Source of the DNA: Spiroplasma diminutum CUAS-1
Lineage (GTDB): Bacteria; Bacillota_I; Bacilli_A; Mycoplasmatales; Mycoplasmataceae
Length of the DNA stretch: 64,000 nucleotides
Assembly (NCBI RefSeq): GCF_000439455.1
Contig: NC_021833.1
Span: 124,001 to 188,000, forward strand
Reading direction: 5' to 3'
This document shows, in pieces, positions 45,406 to 56,848 of the stretch. Every line of letters starts with the position of its first letter. Positions within the stretch are counted from its first letter, which is position 1. The position numbers and the translations under genes were made by a program. The notes under the pieces were generated by a model. The model was not told where the DNA came from. It made no database searches and was given only the letters and a program-made list of their open reading frames with translations.

Positions 45406-47214
45406 ATGAGTGTAAAAAGAGAATTAAATCAGTTAAAAAATTTAATTGGAATTAAAAAGGCAGTTATAATTGAAGGAAATATAGACGATATTTATGAATT
45501 CGAGGGAAAATATATAAATATCCATGAAATTGTAATGAATATATTTGAGCAAAAAAAATATTCAGATAAATTTATTTTTGATCAAAATTCAGGGCTAAAA
45601 GGTAAAAAGATATCTAATTTAATTTTGACCTCAAATGATTCTCATCATGGAGAATCAGTTGCAAATGAATTTGATGATTTATTTGGTGGTGGAGATAATG
45701 ATAAACCAAATAAAGATGAATTAAAACTAAAAAAACCAATTGAATTTTTTTCAATACTTAATAAAAACATTAATAGAGAAGATGAAAGAAAAATTGGTTT
45801 TGTTGCCGATTATACAAATTTTGTTTTCAGTGATCAAGGTTTAGATGTTGATGATAGAGCTGTTCTTACAGAATTCTCAAAAACTTTAAAGGAATCAAAT
45901 TTTTCTATAGCAAGAATTGATGAATTAACAAATTGTATTATATTTTTAACTAAAAAAATTAATCAATTACCGCCAAGTTTATATTTAGATAATCCTGAAA
46001 TTATTATTTCAACTTTGCCTAAACCAAGTAGAGAAGAAAGAAAGCAATTTTTATCTACAATTAAATCAAGAATACAAGTAACAGATATTTCAACAGAATT
46101 TGATAACATTATTGATGCCACTGAGGGGTGAACTTTAAAAGAATTATCTCATTTTGCAAAATTTAGCTGTAATTTTGAAACTCCTATCACTTTCAATAAG
46201 ATGTTTAACATATATAATTATGGTGAAAAAACTTCTCCATGAGAAGAATTAAGCTACGATAAAATGTTAACAATTAAGAATGAACTATCTTCAAAAGTAA
46301 TCGGACAAGATGAAGCAGTTGAAAAAGTATCAAAAGTAATTTATAAAGCATATACAGGTTTAACTGGAATTACTTATTCAGCAAAAAGAAGTAAACCAAA
46401 AGGTACCTTATTTTTTGTTGGACCAACTGGAACTGGTAAAACAGAACTTGCAAAAGCAATTACTACTTTCTTGTTTAACGATGAAGCAAATCTTATTCGA
46501 TTTGATATGTCTGAATATGGACAAGATAATGCTGATCAAAAATTAATTGGAGCACCTCCAGGATATGTTGGATTTGAAGGTGGAGGTCAATTAACAAATT
46601 CAGTAAAGGAAAAACCTTTTTCTGTAATTCTTTTTGATGAAATTGAAAAAGCAAGTCCAAAAATATTTGATAAGTTTTTACAAATATTAGAGGATGGAAG
46701 ACTGACAGATAATACTGGACAAACAGTAAGTTTTAGTGAATCATTTATTATTTTTACATCAAATATTGGTGCAGCTGAAGTTAATCCAAATCAAAGTACG
46801 CAAGAAGTTCATAATGAATTTATTAAAAAGGTTCAAGAGCATTTTACAAATGAATTAAACAGACCAGAACTTTTGGGAAGATTTGGAAATAATATAGTTC
46901 CTTTTAATTTTATTAAAGATTTAAGTTTAAAATCAAAAATAATTCGTCAAAAAGTTAAACCAATTCAAATAGCAATTTATGAAAAATATAAAGCAGAATT
47001 ACACATTGATTTAAATGATCAAAATATTATTGGAATAATGCTTAAAAATGCTGATGAAAGAAGAGGAGGAAGAGATGTATTGAACTCTCTTGAAACTAAT
47101 TTAGTAGATCCTTTATCTGAATTCATTTTTGAAAACTTAAAAAATATAAAACCTGGAACAAAGATTTTAACTTCAACTAGTGAAGGAAAAATAGTATTTA
47201 ACATAAATGGCTAA
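45406..47214 (+). CDS. ClpB-like AAA+ ATPase with degenerate N-terminal half
   Basis: The 602-residue protein has one complete AAA+ module of the ClpA/B second-domain type: VIGQDEAVEKVSKVIYKA, Walker A GPTGTGKT at 339-346, GAPPGYVGFEGGGQLT (pore loop), Walker B ILFDEIEKA with Asp 411/Glu 412, sensor FTSNIG, arginine finger region ELLGRF and a C-terminal small domain. The first 290 residues look like a second AAA+ fold without Walker A; they carry GNIDDIYEF and a Gly/Asp-rich loop (DDLFGGGDND). I prefer ATG 45406 (AGGTGAG site) over the GTG nine bases earlier. It should act as an unfoldase or remodeller. It overlaps the radical SAM gene by 8 bases. Confidence 0.9.
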
Positions 47215-47803
47215 TTTAAATCTTAGCAAGTTTTTGATGAACAGTGAAATAGAAGGTCCGGGAATTAGATTTATTATTTGATTTCAAGGATGTAACATTG
47301 GATGCAAGGGTTGTTCTAATCAAGAACAACTTTCATTAGAGAAAAAAATGTTTATGCCCAATGAATTTATATATGAGAAGATTTTAGAAGCAAAAGAAAT
47401 ATTTAATATTGAAGGTGTAACATTAATTGGAGGAGAACCATTTCTTCAACCTGATGGATTAAAAGAACTTGTTATTTGATGTCAAAATAACGATTTAACA
47501 GTAATATGTTTTACAGGATACATTTATGAACAAATGATTGAAGAACATAAGGAAATCTTAGAAAATATAGATATTTTAATTGATGGACCTTTTATTATGA
47601 AACTTTTAGATAAAAATAGAAGACTGATAGGAAGTAAAAATCAAAGAGTTATAAAAATCACAGATAAATATAAAGATTGTGATTATTTTGAACAACCACA
47701 CTCAGAAGTTGAAATACAACTTTATAATGATAGATTATCGATGAATGGTGATGGTGTTATATTTGATAATGAAAATGGAGAATTTAATTTTAAAATAAAG
47801 TAG
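47207..47803 (+). CDS. NrdG-like radical SAM enzyme
   Basis: The 198-residue protein has the radical SAM cluster motif CNIGCKGC near residues 29-36 and the GGEP motif (LIGGEPFLQP) that binds the methionine amine of SAM. Size and layout match activating enzymes of anaerobic ribonucleotide reductase and pyruvate formate-lyase. No glycyl-radical partner is encoded in the window. It overlaps the AAA+ gene by 8 bases, so it is translated with it and probably serves that operon. The first codons are inside the previous gene; the ATG at 47207 is the only plausible start before the FQGCN motif. Confidence 0.85.
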
Positions 47804-47814
47804 AGGAATAAAAT

Positions 47815-47874
47815 ATGAACTATTTATTTACAAGTATGGTAAATTTCTTTTCCCAAATCTCTTTTACAAAATAA
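47815..47874 (+). CDS. Candidate leader peptide of the downstream membrane protein (19 aa)
   Basis: A 19-codon ORF starts 11 bases after the radical SAM stop with a TAGAGGA site. Its last codons lie in the left arm of a hairpin that can pair with the ribosome binding site of the next gene, which starts 19 bases after the leader stop. The peptide is Phe/Ser/Thr-rich (MNYLFTSMVNFFSQ...). Layout suggests translational attenuation; function is inferred. Confidence 0.45.
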   Translation: MNYLFTSMVNFFSQISFTK

Positions 47875-47886
47875 AAGAGAGGGGAA
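47849..47886 (+). promoter_or_regulatory. Hairpin able to hide the SD of the 47894 gene
   Basis: CTCTTTT (47859-47865) pairs with AAAAGAG (47873-47879). TTTCCC just upstream pairs with GGGGAA (47881-47886) after a small internal loop. The right arm contains the AGAGGGG ribosome binding site of the downstream gene. Confidence 0.5.
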
Positions 47887-47893
47887 TTAGAAG

Positions 47894-49729
47894 ATGAAAA
47901 CTAAAGATAATCAGAAAAATGCAATTTTTGATCTTACTACAACTGCAATGATAGTTGCTTTTGGTATAAGTCTAAGATTAATTTTTTCTTCAATACCAGG
48001 AGTAGATTTAACTTTAATTGTAATTTTAATAACAGGTTTATATTTTAAGGCGAGCATTTCATTTATTTCGACTTTGGGGATTTCTGTATTAAGTTTGCTT
48101 GTGCCCACGGAATTGATATTTATACTAAGCTCAGTAATTATTTATATATTATTAAATATACTTATTATTTTTTTAAAAAGTTTATTTCTTAAAAATAAAT
48201 CTATTCTTTATATCCTTATGCCTGTAGTTGCATTAATGATATCAACTTTATATTTAATAATTTCAATTTTAGTGTATGGCAAGACAGAAGGATATTCTTT
48301 ATATTTATTAAAATTACATCAAGCATATATTATTTTTTTTGTGTACTGTGTAATAACTTATTTGTTTTTAAAACAAATTGAAAATATTCTTATTAAAATG
48401 GAAGATCGATATCCTACGATATTTAATAATAAATTTAAAAGTTATATAGAAAGTAAGGAAGAATATATGATAAAAGTAAGTGATAAAAAATCAAATTATA
48501 ATATTCAATTAGCATCAATGATTATATCGATGATGTTATTAACTATTTATTTCGCATTTGTACCTTATAAAATGATTACTTTCTTTAATGATATAAATTA
48601 TTTAGCTGCAATTATTATTGTTCCAATATTAATGTTATTTATTACTCCTACATGAATGAAATTGGCAAAAAAAATTGGAAATTTTAAGGTACTAAAATTA
48701 AATTCAATTGGATTATTATTTGCTATTATTTTTACATTTAGTTCATTTGCAACTACAAAATATAGTTTAAGTTTGGGATTAATTTTTTCAGGACTAATTT
48801 TATTTGGAATCTTTATAGCAGGATTTTTACCAATAAATATTGAATTGATTAAAAGTTATGAGAAAAGAAATAACTTAAAAAATAAAACTTCAAAATATAA
48901 TTCTATTTTTGCCTTTTTATTATTACCAATACCATTTACTCTTGATTACTTTACTAAAAGTACATATGTATTATTATTTCTAATGGCTGTTGTTATTATA
49001 ATAATTTGCTTGCTTTTCTTTAATAAAAACATAATGTCTGAAAGAAATGTTTTAAATATTAATAGAGATTCTTTTAAAACACTTAAAAAAAATAAGAAGT
49101 TTTTTGCAGAAGTGTTTGTACAAAACTATTTTATAGGTTTCTTTAAGTTCTTAGATTGGTCGCTGGTTCTATTCTATTTTATTGTATTTAATAAAAATCA
49201 AATTAATATTAGTTCCCAAGTAGAAAATGGATATGTTGTTTTATTTTTAGTTATAGGATTCTTATTAAAATATATAGCACAAGCTATATTTTCAAATTTG
49301 AAATTTAAAAATAATAATTTAAACAGAATTGCTATGACTACAACAATAATATCTGTTTTACTATTTGTAGTTTTTCTTTCACTATGTTATACATTGAATT
49401 TTGAAAATAAAACTAATATATATTATTTATTACTTACAATATTAATGTTCATTTTTGGATCATCGTATTCATTGATTGAAAAAACCAAGGCAAAGAGATT
49501 TAGATTAATTGTATCAGAGGAAGAATTTTCTCTGGCAATGATAATTGACCACGTAATGGGTAATGCTTTCTTTTCTTTAATCATTGCAATTATATTTTTT
49601 GCAACAATATTATTAGCAAAAGTAACTTTATTAAGTTTAATAATTTTGATGTCTATATTTGTATTCATAGCTTTAATCTTATTAATAATAAATATTTCAT
49701 TAAAAAATAAATATAAAAAAGAGAACTAA
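47894..49729 (+). CDS. Large membrane protein with ECF-S-like N terminus and MFS-like remainder
   Basis: The 611-residue protein has about 16 membrane spans. The first 160 residues (AMIVAFGISLRLIFSSIPGVDLTLIVILITGLYF) resemble the substrate-binding S component of ECF vitamin transporters. After a charged cytoplasmic linker (about 170-205) come roughly ten to twelve further spans in an arrangement reminiscent of MFS transporters. The TGA at the 48653 region is Trp and joins the two halves. The neighbours folD and fhs suggest folate or a related cofactor as substrate. Family assignment is tentative. Its stop codon overlaps that of the convergent folD. Confidence 0.6.
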
Positions 49730-49743
49730 AGGTTCTCTTTTTT
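49715..49743. terminator. Bidirectional terminator between membrane gene and folD
   Basis: GAGAAC/GTTCTC with flanking A and T runs surrounds the overlapping stop codons of the two convergent genes. Confidence 0.85.
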
Positions 49744-50571
49744 ATTATATAAATTAAAGGTATTTTGTAATAAACAAGAAATTGTCATTGGACCAACTCC
49801 TCCAGGAACTGGAGTTATAAATTTTACTTTATCCTTTACATTATCAAAATCAACATCTCCACAGTATTTACCATCTAAAAAATTTGCTCCAACATCAATT
49901 AAAGTCATATCCCTATTTACAAAATCTTCTGTAATTAATTTCGCAGATCCAGCTGCACTGATTAAAATGTCTGCTGTCTTGCAAATTTCACTTAGTTTTT
50001 TTGTCTTTGTATTACAAACTGTAACAGTTGCAGATTTATTTATTAACATATTTGCAAGTGGCTTTCCAACAATATTGCTTCTACCAATAATTACAATATT
50101 TGCTCCAATAAGATTAATTTTTTTTCATTCTAAAAGCTTAATAATTCCAAATGGTGTTGCAGGAAAGATGTTGCTGTTATTAAGCATTACATTTCCCAAA
50201 GTTATTGGACTAAAACCATCGGCATCTTTTGAAGGATCAATAGTATCTGTTATTATTTTCTCATTTAATTGATTAGGTAGAGGTAATTGAACTATTATTC
50301 CATCGACATTTTTGTTTTCATTTAATTTTCTAATTTCTTCTATTAATTTTTCTTCTATTATATTTTCTTCGAATTTAAGTAATTCACCAATTATTCCAAC
50401 TTTATTACAGGCATTTAATTTATTTTTTATATATTTATTACTTGCAAGATTATCACCAACTTGAATTATCATCAATTTGGGTTTTCTTTTTGTCTTTATT
50501 TGCTCTATACTAATTTTAAGATTAGTATTTAATTCTTGAGCATATAATTTACCATCAATTATATTGTTCAT
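49726..50571 (-). CDS. folD: Methylenetetrahydrofolate dehydrogenase/cyclohydrolase
   Basis: This 281-residue bifunctional enzyme interconverts 5,10-methylene-, methenyl- and 10-formyl-tetrahydrofolate with NADP. The catalytic Lys is residue 51 in NKYIKNKLNAC, the nucleotide motif is VIIGRSNIVGKP, and the C-terminal signature PGGVGPMTISCLLQ is present. A TGA between the two halves is Trp. It diverges from fhs across 43 bp, so the two one-carbon genes are likely co-regulated. Confidence 0.96.
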
Positions 50572-50614
50572 GTTTTAAATCCTTTCTAAACAAGATATTC
50601 TAAAGGTGATTATA

Positions 50615-52177
50615 ATGGAAAAAATATTAAAAGTATTAGATAAACTTAAAATTGATGAAAATGATTTTGAATTTTATGGAAAAAATATAGCAAAAATCAA
50701 TTATGAAAAATATATGAATAATAAAAAAGGTAAATTAATATTAATGACTTCAATTAATCCAACTCCAGCTGGAGAAGGAAAAACAACAACTGCAATTGGA
50801 CTTGCAGATGGATTAAATTACATTGGTAAAAATACAATTTTGGCTTTGAGAGAACCAAGTTTGGGTCCTGTCTTTGGAAGAAAGGGAACTGCAACGGGTG
50901 GAGGAGAAAGTGAGGTTGTTCCAATGGCGGATATTAATCTTCATTTTACAGGAGACTTTCATGCTATTACAACAGCAAATAATTTGATTTCCGCCCAAAT
51001 TGATTCAGAAATTTATTGAAATACAGATTTAAACATTGATCCAAATCGAATTGTATGAAAAAGATGTTTAGATTTAAATGATAGAGCTTTAAGACAAACT
51101 GAAATAAAAATTAATTCTAAAATTTCTAGACTAGAAGAATTTACTATTACTGCTGCAAGTAATATGATGACAATTTTAAGTCTTTCAAAAAGTATTGAAG
51201 ATTTAAGAATTAGATTAGACAATTCTCTGATTGCATACGATAAAAAAAATAAGGAAATATATTTAAAGGAATTAAATATTACAGGTTCATTAATGGCAAT
51301 ACTTAAAAATGCAGTTAATCCTAATTTGGTTCTAACTAAATATGATACTCCAACTTTAATTCATTGTGGTCCTTTTGCAAATATTGCAACAGGTACTAAT
51401 TCAATAATTTCTACTAATTTAGGATTAAGTTTAGCAGACTATTGTATTGTAGAGTCAGGTTTTGGAAGTGACTTAGGATTTGAGAAATACATGAATGTTA
51501 TAAATGAAGATAATGATTTAATTCCAGATTGTACTGTTATGGTTGTAACACTAAGAGCTTTAAACTTACACAAAGATTTTGATAATAACTTTGATCATTT
51601 AAATAAACATTTAAAACATATTAGACAATATAACTTAAATTTAATTGTAGCTATAAACTTTATTGAGGGAGACAATGAAGAACAATTGGATATATTAAAA
51701 GAATGATTAAATAATAACAATTATTCTTGGGAAATGAATGAAGCATTTACAAAAGGAGCAAAAGGAGCTGAAAATTTAGCTAAGAAAGTTGCTGAAATTT
51801 GTGATTTCACTCAAAATATTAATAGATTAATAAATAAAAATGATCAGATTGAAGACAAAATTGAAAAAGTTGTTAAAAACTTTTATTATTTAGATAATTT
51901 TATATTAAGTAACGAAGCAAAAGAAAAAATAGAAGAAATTAAAAATACAGAGTATAAAAATTTACCAATTTGTATGGTTAAATCTTCAAATTCAATTGAT
52001 GGAAATGATAATAATGAAACAAATTATGAATTAGTTATTAAAAATGTTTCTGTAAATAGTGGAGCAAAATTTATATTGGCCTTCACAAATAATGTCATGA
52101 GTATGCCAGGATTAAATAAGACTCCAAATTCAAAAGATATTGATTTAGAAAATGGATTAGTAACAGGCTTAAAATAA
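50615..52177 (+). CDS. fhs: Formate-tetrahydrofolate ligase
   Basis: The 520-residue enzyme makes 10-formyl-tetrahydrofolate from formate and ATP, providing the formyl group for initiator tRNA and purines. The P-loop-like motif [14 protein letters not shown] has its Lys at residue 56, and [26 protein letters not shown] is typical of the family. It is about 35 residues shorter than most homologues. The ATG at 50615 follows AAAGGTGAT; a GTG nine bases upstream lies in that site. It ends at a strong terminator. Confidence 0.95.
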
Positions 52178-52205
52178 AAAATGGACTTTAGTCCATTTTT
52201 TTTAC
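52175..52205 (+). terminator. Terminator of fhs
   Basis: AAAAAATGGACT pairs with AGTCCATTTTTT around TT and is followed by more T. Confidence 0.88.
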
Positions 52206-52335
52206 CTATGGTTATAGGTATTTTTAATATAACACTTATAATATTCTTCCTAAATATAAAATAATATTAAGAATAATTTTCTAATAATTTATAAATTTTT
52301 TAGAGATTATTCTAAATTAAGAAGGGGAAAAAAGA

Positions 52336-53889
52336 ATGGGTATTATAAAAAAATCAAATCAGTCAAAATATTATCAAGACTGTAGGGTTTTAAGAGAATC
52401 TGTTGGTGGAATAAAAAATATAGATTCTATAAATAGATGTTCTACAAGAATTAGAATTAAATTAAATGATATATCAAAATTTAATCCTAATAAGTTAGAA
52501 GAATCAACAATTTTTAAAAAATACATTATAAAAGATAATATTGTTCAATTTTTAGTCTCAGGAGAAATTGAACAAATAACAATAGATTTCATTAAATCAC
52601 TAAAAATATCATATGATTCAATACCAAATGACTTTGATATCAATGTTACGAAAAAGGATGGTACATTTAAAAAATTGACAGATGGTATAGCAATAATAAT
52701 GAAACCAATAATACCATTACTAATAACTTTAGCCATTGTATCTACATTTTCAAATATGTTCAATGGAATTGATTTTGGTTCAGGTACTTTAGCAGATACA
52801 AGCACATTTACAAAAATAGTTGGAAATATGCTTCAAATGCTTCAAGAAGCATTAAATCTGGCTTTTTCAATTTTGATTCCATGATCAATATTTAAATTAT
52901 TAAAGGGAAGTCAAGCAATCGGAATATCTTTAGGAGTTGTATTGTGTTTTTCACAACTGGAAAACATTACAGTTATAATGAAAGATAGCAGTGCAATATT
53001 TCAATGACCTTTTTCATTCTTGGGAGAGGGTAAAACAGGCTATCCATGAAAAATATCATTTGAAGGACAAATTCTACCTTTAGTTGGTATTAGTTTCTTT
53101 GCAGTTTATTTAGAAAGAATATTTACAAAGAAAAATATTCCTGTTTTTAAAGAAATGATTGCAATACCAATGATCACAATTATTTCTTTCTTTGTTGCAA
53201 TATTAATTATTGCTCCAATTGGAGTTATTGTGACATATGGAATAAATCAAGGTATGTTATGAGCAACAACACATTACATTGCCAAATTTATTTTTAATCC
53301 ATTATTTGCAATCACATTGCCTTGAATGGTAGTAACAGGGTTTATTCAAATATTTGTTGTTGTAAATATGCAACAAGCAACAACATTTGGGGGTACAACA
53401 ATTATGCCTATGTTTACACAATTAAACATAGCAGTTGCTACAAGTGTACTTGCAACTTCAATTATAAATTGAAATAACAAAGAACTTAGATCAGTGTCAA
53501 TTCCTGCTTATTCATTAGCATATATTAGCGGATCAACTGAACCTGCATTGTTCGGAGTTGGTCTAAGATTCTTATATCCAACAATTGCTGCAAGTATTGG
53601 AGCTGTATTTGGTGTAATAATTACAACTTTTTCTGGAATTGCTTGTACATTGGGAAATGCTTCATTGTTAGTTTTTCTTTCAATTACTATGAAAGCGGAT
53701 GTTTTAGAAAAACTAAATATAAATCCAATAAGTGGGGGGCCATATTTATGAATGGCAATAGCAATTGTGGGTACTTTTATAGTGACATTTTTATCAACAA
53801 TGATATTATCTAGAATAAAATACTTTAAAAATATTAATGATACAGTTTTAGAAAGAGATTTTGGAGGACAAATTAATGAAGTTAAATAA
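52336..53889 (+). CDS. PTS sucrose-type IIBC component
   Basis: The 517-residue permease imports and phosphorylates a sugar. The IIB domain (1 to about 95) has its phosphorylated Cys at residue 35 (NRCSTRIRIKL); the IIC domain (about 115-500) has roughly ten spans and motifs such as SGSTEPALFGVGLRFLYP, which are typical of the glucose/sucrose superfamily. No IIA domain is attached, so a IIA from elsewhere must supply the phosphate. Overlap of 14 bases with the sucrose-6-phosphate hydrolase gene makes sucrose the likely substrate. Trehalose or a beta-glucoside is less likely. Confidence 0.88.
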
Positions 53890-55324
53890 AGAAATAATAT
53901 GAAATAGAATTGATCAACATAAAAAAGAAGATATACAGAAAGCAAATGATTTAGTTTCAAGTGATAAATATTATAGACCAACTTATCATATTGCTCCACC
54001 CAATGGTCTTTTAAATGACCCAAATGGGCTGCTATTTAAAGATGGACAACATTATATTCACTATCAATGAAGTCCCTTACAACCATATCATGGTTATAAA
54101 CATTGAATGTTAGTTAAAACAAAAGACTTTGTAAACTATAAAGACTTAGGTGTTTCTATTATTCCTAATATAGAGGATGAAATTCATGGAGCCTTTTCAG
54201 GCTCTGCATTTGAAGAAAAAAATGGAGATGTAACAATTTACTATACAGGAAATATCGAAGATGGTAATGGAACAATGTTAAAAGAAGTTCAAATTGCTGC
54301 AGACTTTAAAGATGAAAAAGTTATTAATAAAAGAACTGTTGTTAAACATGACGAAACACTATTTACAGCACATGCAAGAGACCCTAAAATATTTGAGTAC
54401 AAAGGGGAACAATATATGATTTTTGGTGCTCAATGTAAAACTGATTTGAAAGGTGGACTTGTATTTTATAAAAAAACAAATAAAGATGAATTTATATTCG
54501 ACAGAATAATAAAACCTTCTTTAAATGAAAATTATGGTCATATGTGAGAATGCCCAAACTTAGACTTTATTGATAATAAATATTTATTCTTTATGTCAGC
54601 TGAAGGTTGATTTAATGAAAATGATAGATATGAATTAAATGGTTCTAGAAATGTTGTTTATACAATACTTGAAGATCTAGATTTTGATAATTCAAAATTA
54701 AATGAAAAAGAAGTACTTAAAATGTTAGATTATGGTCATGATTATTATGCACCTCAAACTTATTGAGCAAATAATAAACTTGTTTCAATTGCATGATTAG
54801 GAGCTGTTGATGTTCAATATCCAACTGATGTATATTCATGACATTCAATGTTAACCATTCCAAGAGAAATGAATATAGTAAATAATAAATTAATTCAAAA
54901 ACCATATAGTGAATTTAAGAAAAATGTTCTTGAAAATACTAAAAATGTATCTTTAAATGAATTTAAAATCAATAAGGCTATTCATTTTGAATTTGAATTA
55001 GAAGGAAACTTAGTAATGGAAATATTGAATGATCAAAATGAAAAAATAGAAATTAAATTTGATAATAATGAAATTGTTTTAGATAGAAGTAAACAAACAG
55101 AATCACCAACATGGGATTATGAGACTACAAGACAAGCAAAAAGAATTTATGAAAAACAAATAGTTGAAATTTATATAGATTCTTCATCAATTGAAATTTT
55201 CTGTAATAACTATGAAACAACATTTACATCAAGATTTTTCATAAAAGATTTTAATAAAATAACTTTTAGTAGAGAAATAGAATTAAAAGTTTCTGAAGTT
55301 AAATCAATGATATTAAATAAATAA
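53876..55324 (+). CDS. scrB: Sucrose-6-phosphate hydrolase (GH32)
   Basis: The 482-residue enzyme cleaves sucrose-6-phosphate to glucose-6-phosphate and fructose. The GH32 nucleophile Asp is residue 48 in GLLNDPNG, the transition-state Asp is in HARDPK, and the acid/base Glu is in WECPNLDF. A C-terminal beta-sandwich domain follows. The start overlaps the PTS gene and has a TTTTGGAGGA site. With the PTS permease it forms a complete sucrose uptake and cleavage unit; no fructokinase is adjacent. Confidence 0.93.
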
Positions 55325-55331
55325 GAGAAAT

Positions 55332-55361
55332 AAAAAAATGGATTAAAATCCATTTTTTTAT
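55332..55361. terminator. Bidirectional terminator after scrB
   Basis: AAAAAAATGGATT pairs with AATCCATTTTTTT. It lies between the convergent scrB and nox genes. Confidence 0.88.
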
Positions 55362-55364
55362 TTA

Positions 55365-56723
55365 TTATTTTTTAAAGTAATTTAAACCCAATACTTGTAA
55401 ACTTGCTAATGTAATAAAGTTATATGGCTTATTGAAATGAGGCAAGAAGAATATATCAACTAATGGTAATTCATCAATTGTTAATCCTTTTTGAATTCCT
55501 AAAGCAAACATGTACATTACTTCAGTATGATTATTTATTGATGCAACTTGTGCTCCAATAATTCTTCTTGATTCTTTTTCTCAAATAACTTTTAATCATA
55601 CATCTTTGTAAGTTGACATGAATTCTGGTCTATCTGAGTCTTTAAACATTACTTCTTCTGCATCAATTCCAAAACGTTTACATGCTTCCATTGAAATACC
55701 AACTGATGCCATTTTTCATCCAAATACTTCAATACCATTTGCTCCAGTAAATCCAGGACTTTGTAATTCGTTTCCTTTTACAATATTTGCAGCAGCTAAG
55801 ATACCTGTTCTAACAGCTGTAGTTGCTAGAGCAATTTGTGTATCTTTTTTCATTGAACAGTTATAAACTTGTGCACAATCACCAACAGCATAAATATCTT
55901 GGTTTGAAGTTTGCATAAATTCATTTGTTTTAATTGCTCCTCTTTCATCAAGATCAATTACACCTTTTAGTAAAGATGTTTGAGGAACAACACCAACAGA
56001 GAATACAACATAGTCAACTTCAATTTCACCTTTATCAGTAATTACTTTTGTAACTTTTCCATTAACACCTTCGAATTTAACTACTTTTTGTCCAAGTGCT
56101 AAATTAACACCTTTTTCTTTCATAGTTTCTTCAACTAATCCTGTAAATTCACTATCATAATATACAGGCATAATTCTGTCTGCTATATCAATTAATGATA
56201 CTTGTTTATTATTTTCAACAAAAGCATCAACTAATTCTACACCAATATATCCTGCTCCAACAATAGCAACTTTTTTAATTTCTGGATTATCATTTGCAGC
56301 TTTGATAACTTTAGCATGGTGGAAGTTTTTGCAAATTTGAACACCTTCTAAGTCAATTCCTTCAATTGGAGGGAAAATTGGTCAAGTTCCTGAAGCTATA
56401 ACTAATTTATCAAAGTTATCATCAAATTCTTCACCAGTTTTTAAGTTTTTAACTCTAACAGTTTTTTTCTCTGCATCTATACCAACTCATTGATGCTCCA
56501 TTTTTACATTAATATTTTCACCAGCAAGAATTTCAGGTGAAGCATAAAATAAACCATTTGGATCTTTAACTTCTCCTCTAACTCATAATGCTATTCCACA
56601 ACCTAAAAATGATATATTGTCATTTTGGTCGTAAGTTGTAATTTCCATATTTGGATCTAATCTTCTTAGGGTTCTAACAGCTGTTGTACCAGCATGATTA
56701 GTTCCTATAACTATTGTCTTCAT
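55365..56723 (-). CDS. nox: NADH oxidase, water-forming
   Basis: The 452-residue flavoprotein reoxidises NADH with oxygen, which maintains glycolytic NAD+ and removes oxygen. The N-terminal FAD motif starts VIGTNHAGTTAV, the redox-active Cys is residue 42 in SFLGCGIALW, the NADH-binding motif is VAIVGAGYIGVELVDAF, and the second FAD site is IYAVGDCAQV. All hallmarks of H2O-forming Nox are present. Trp codons are TGA. The gene is alone on the minus strand between scrB and an unknown gene. Confidence 0.93.
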
Positions 56724-56848
56724 TTTATTTGCTCCTTTATCTTTTTACATTATAATAATATATGAATTGAGAGATAAATATTAAAGAATTGGAAAATTTT
56801 CTTTAATACTTATTAAATAATAAAAAAATTTTAAGAGGTGAATAGATT

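Noticed and set aside
47207-47803. Plain assignment as class III ribonucleotide reductase activator
   Set aside because: No reductase gene is nearby and the gene is embedded in the AAA+ operon, so I kept the label NrdG-like only.
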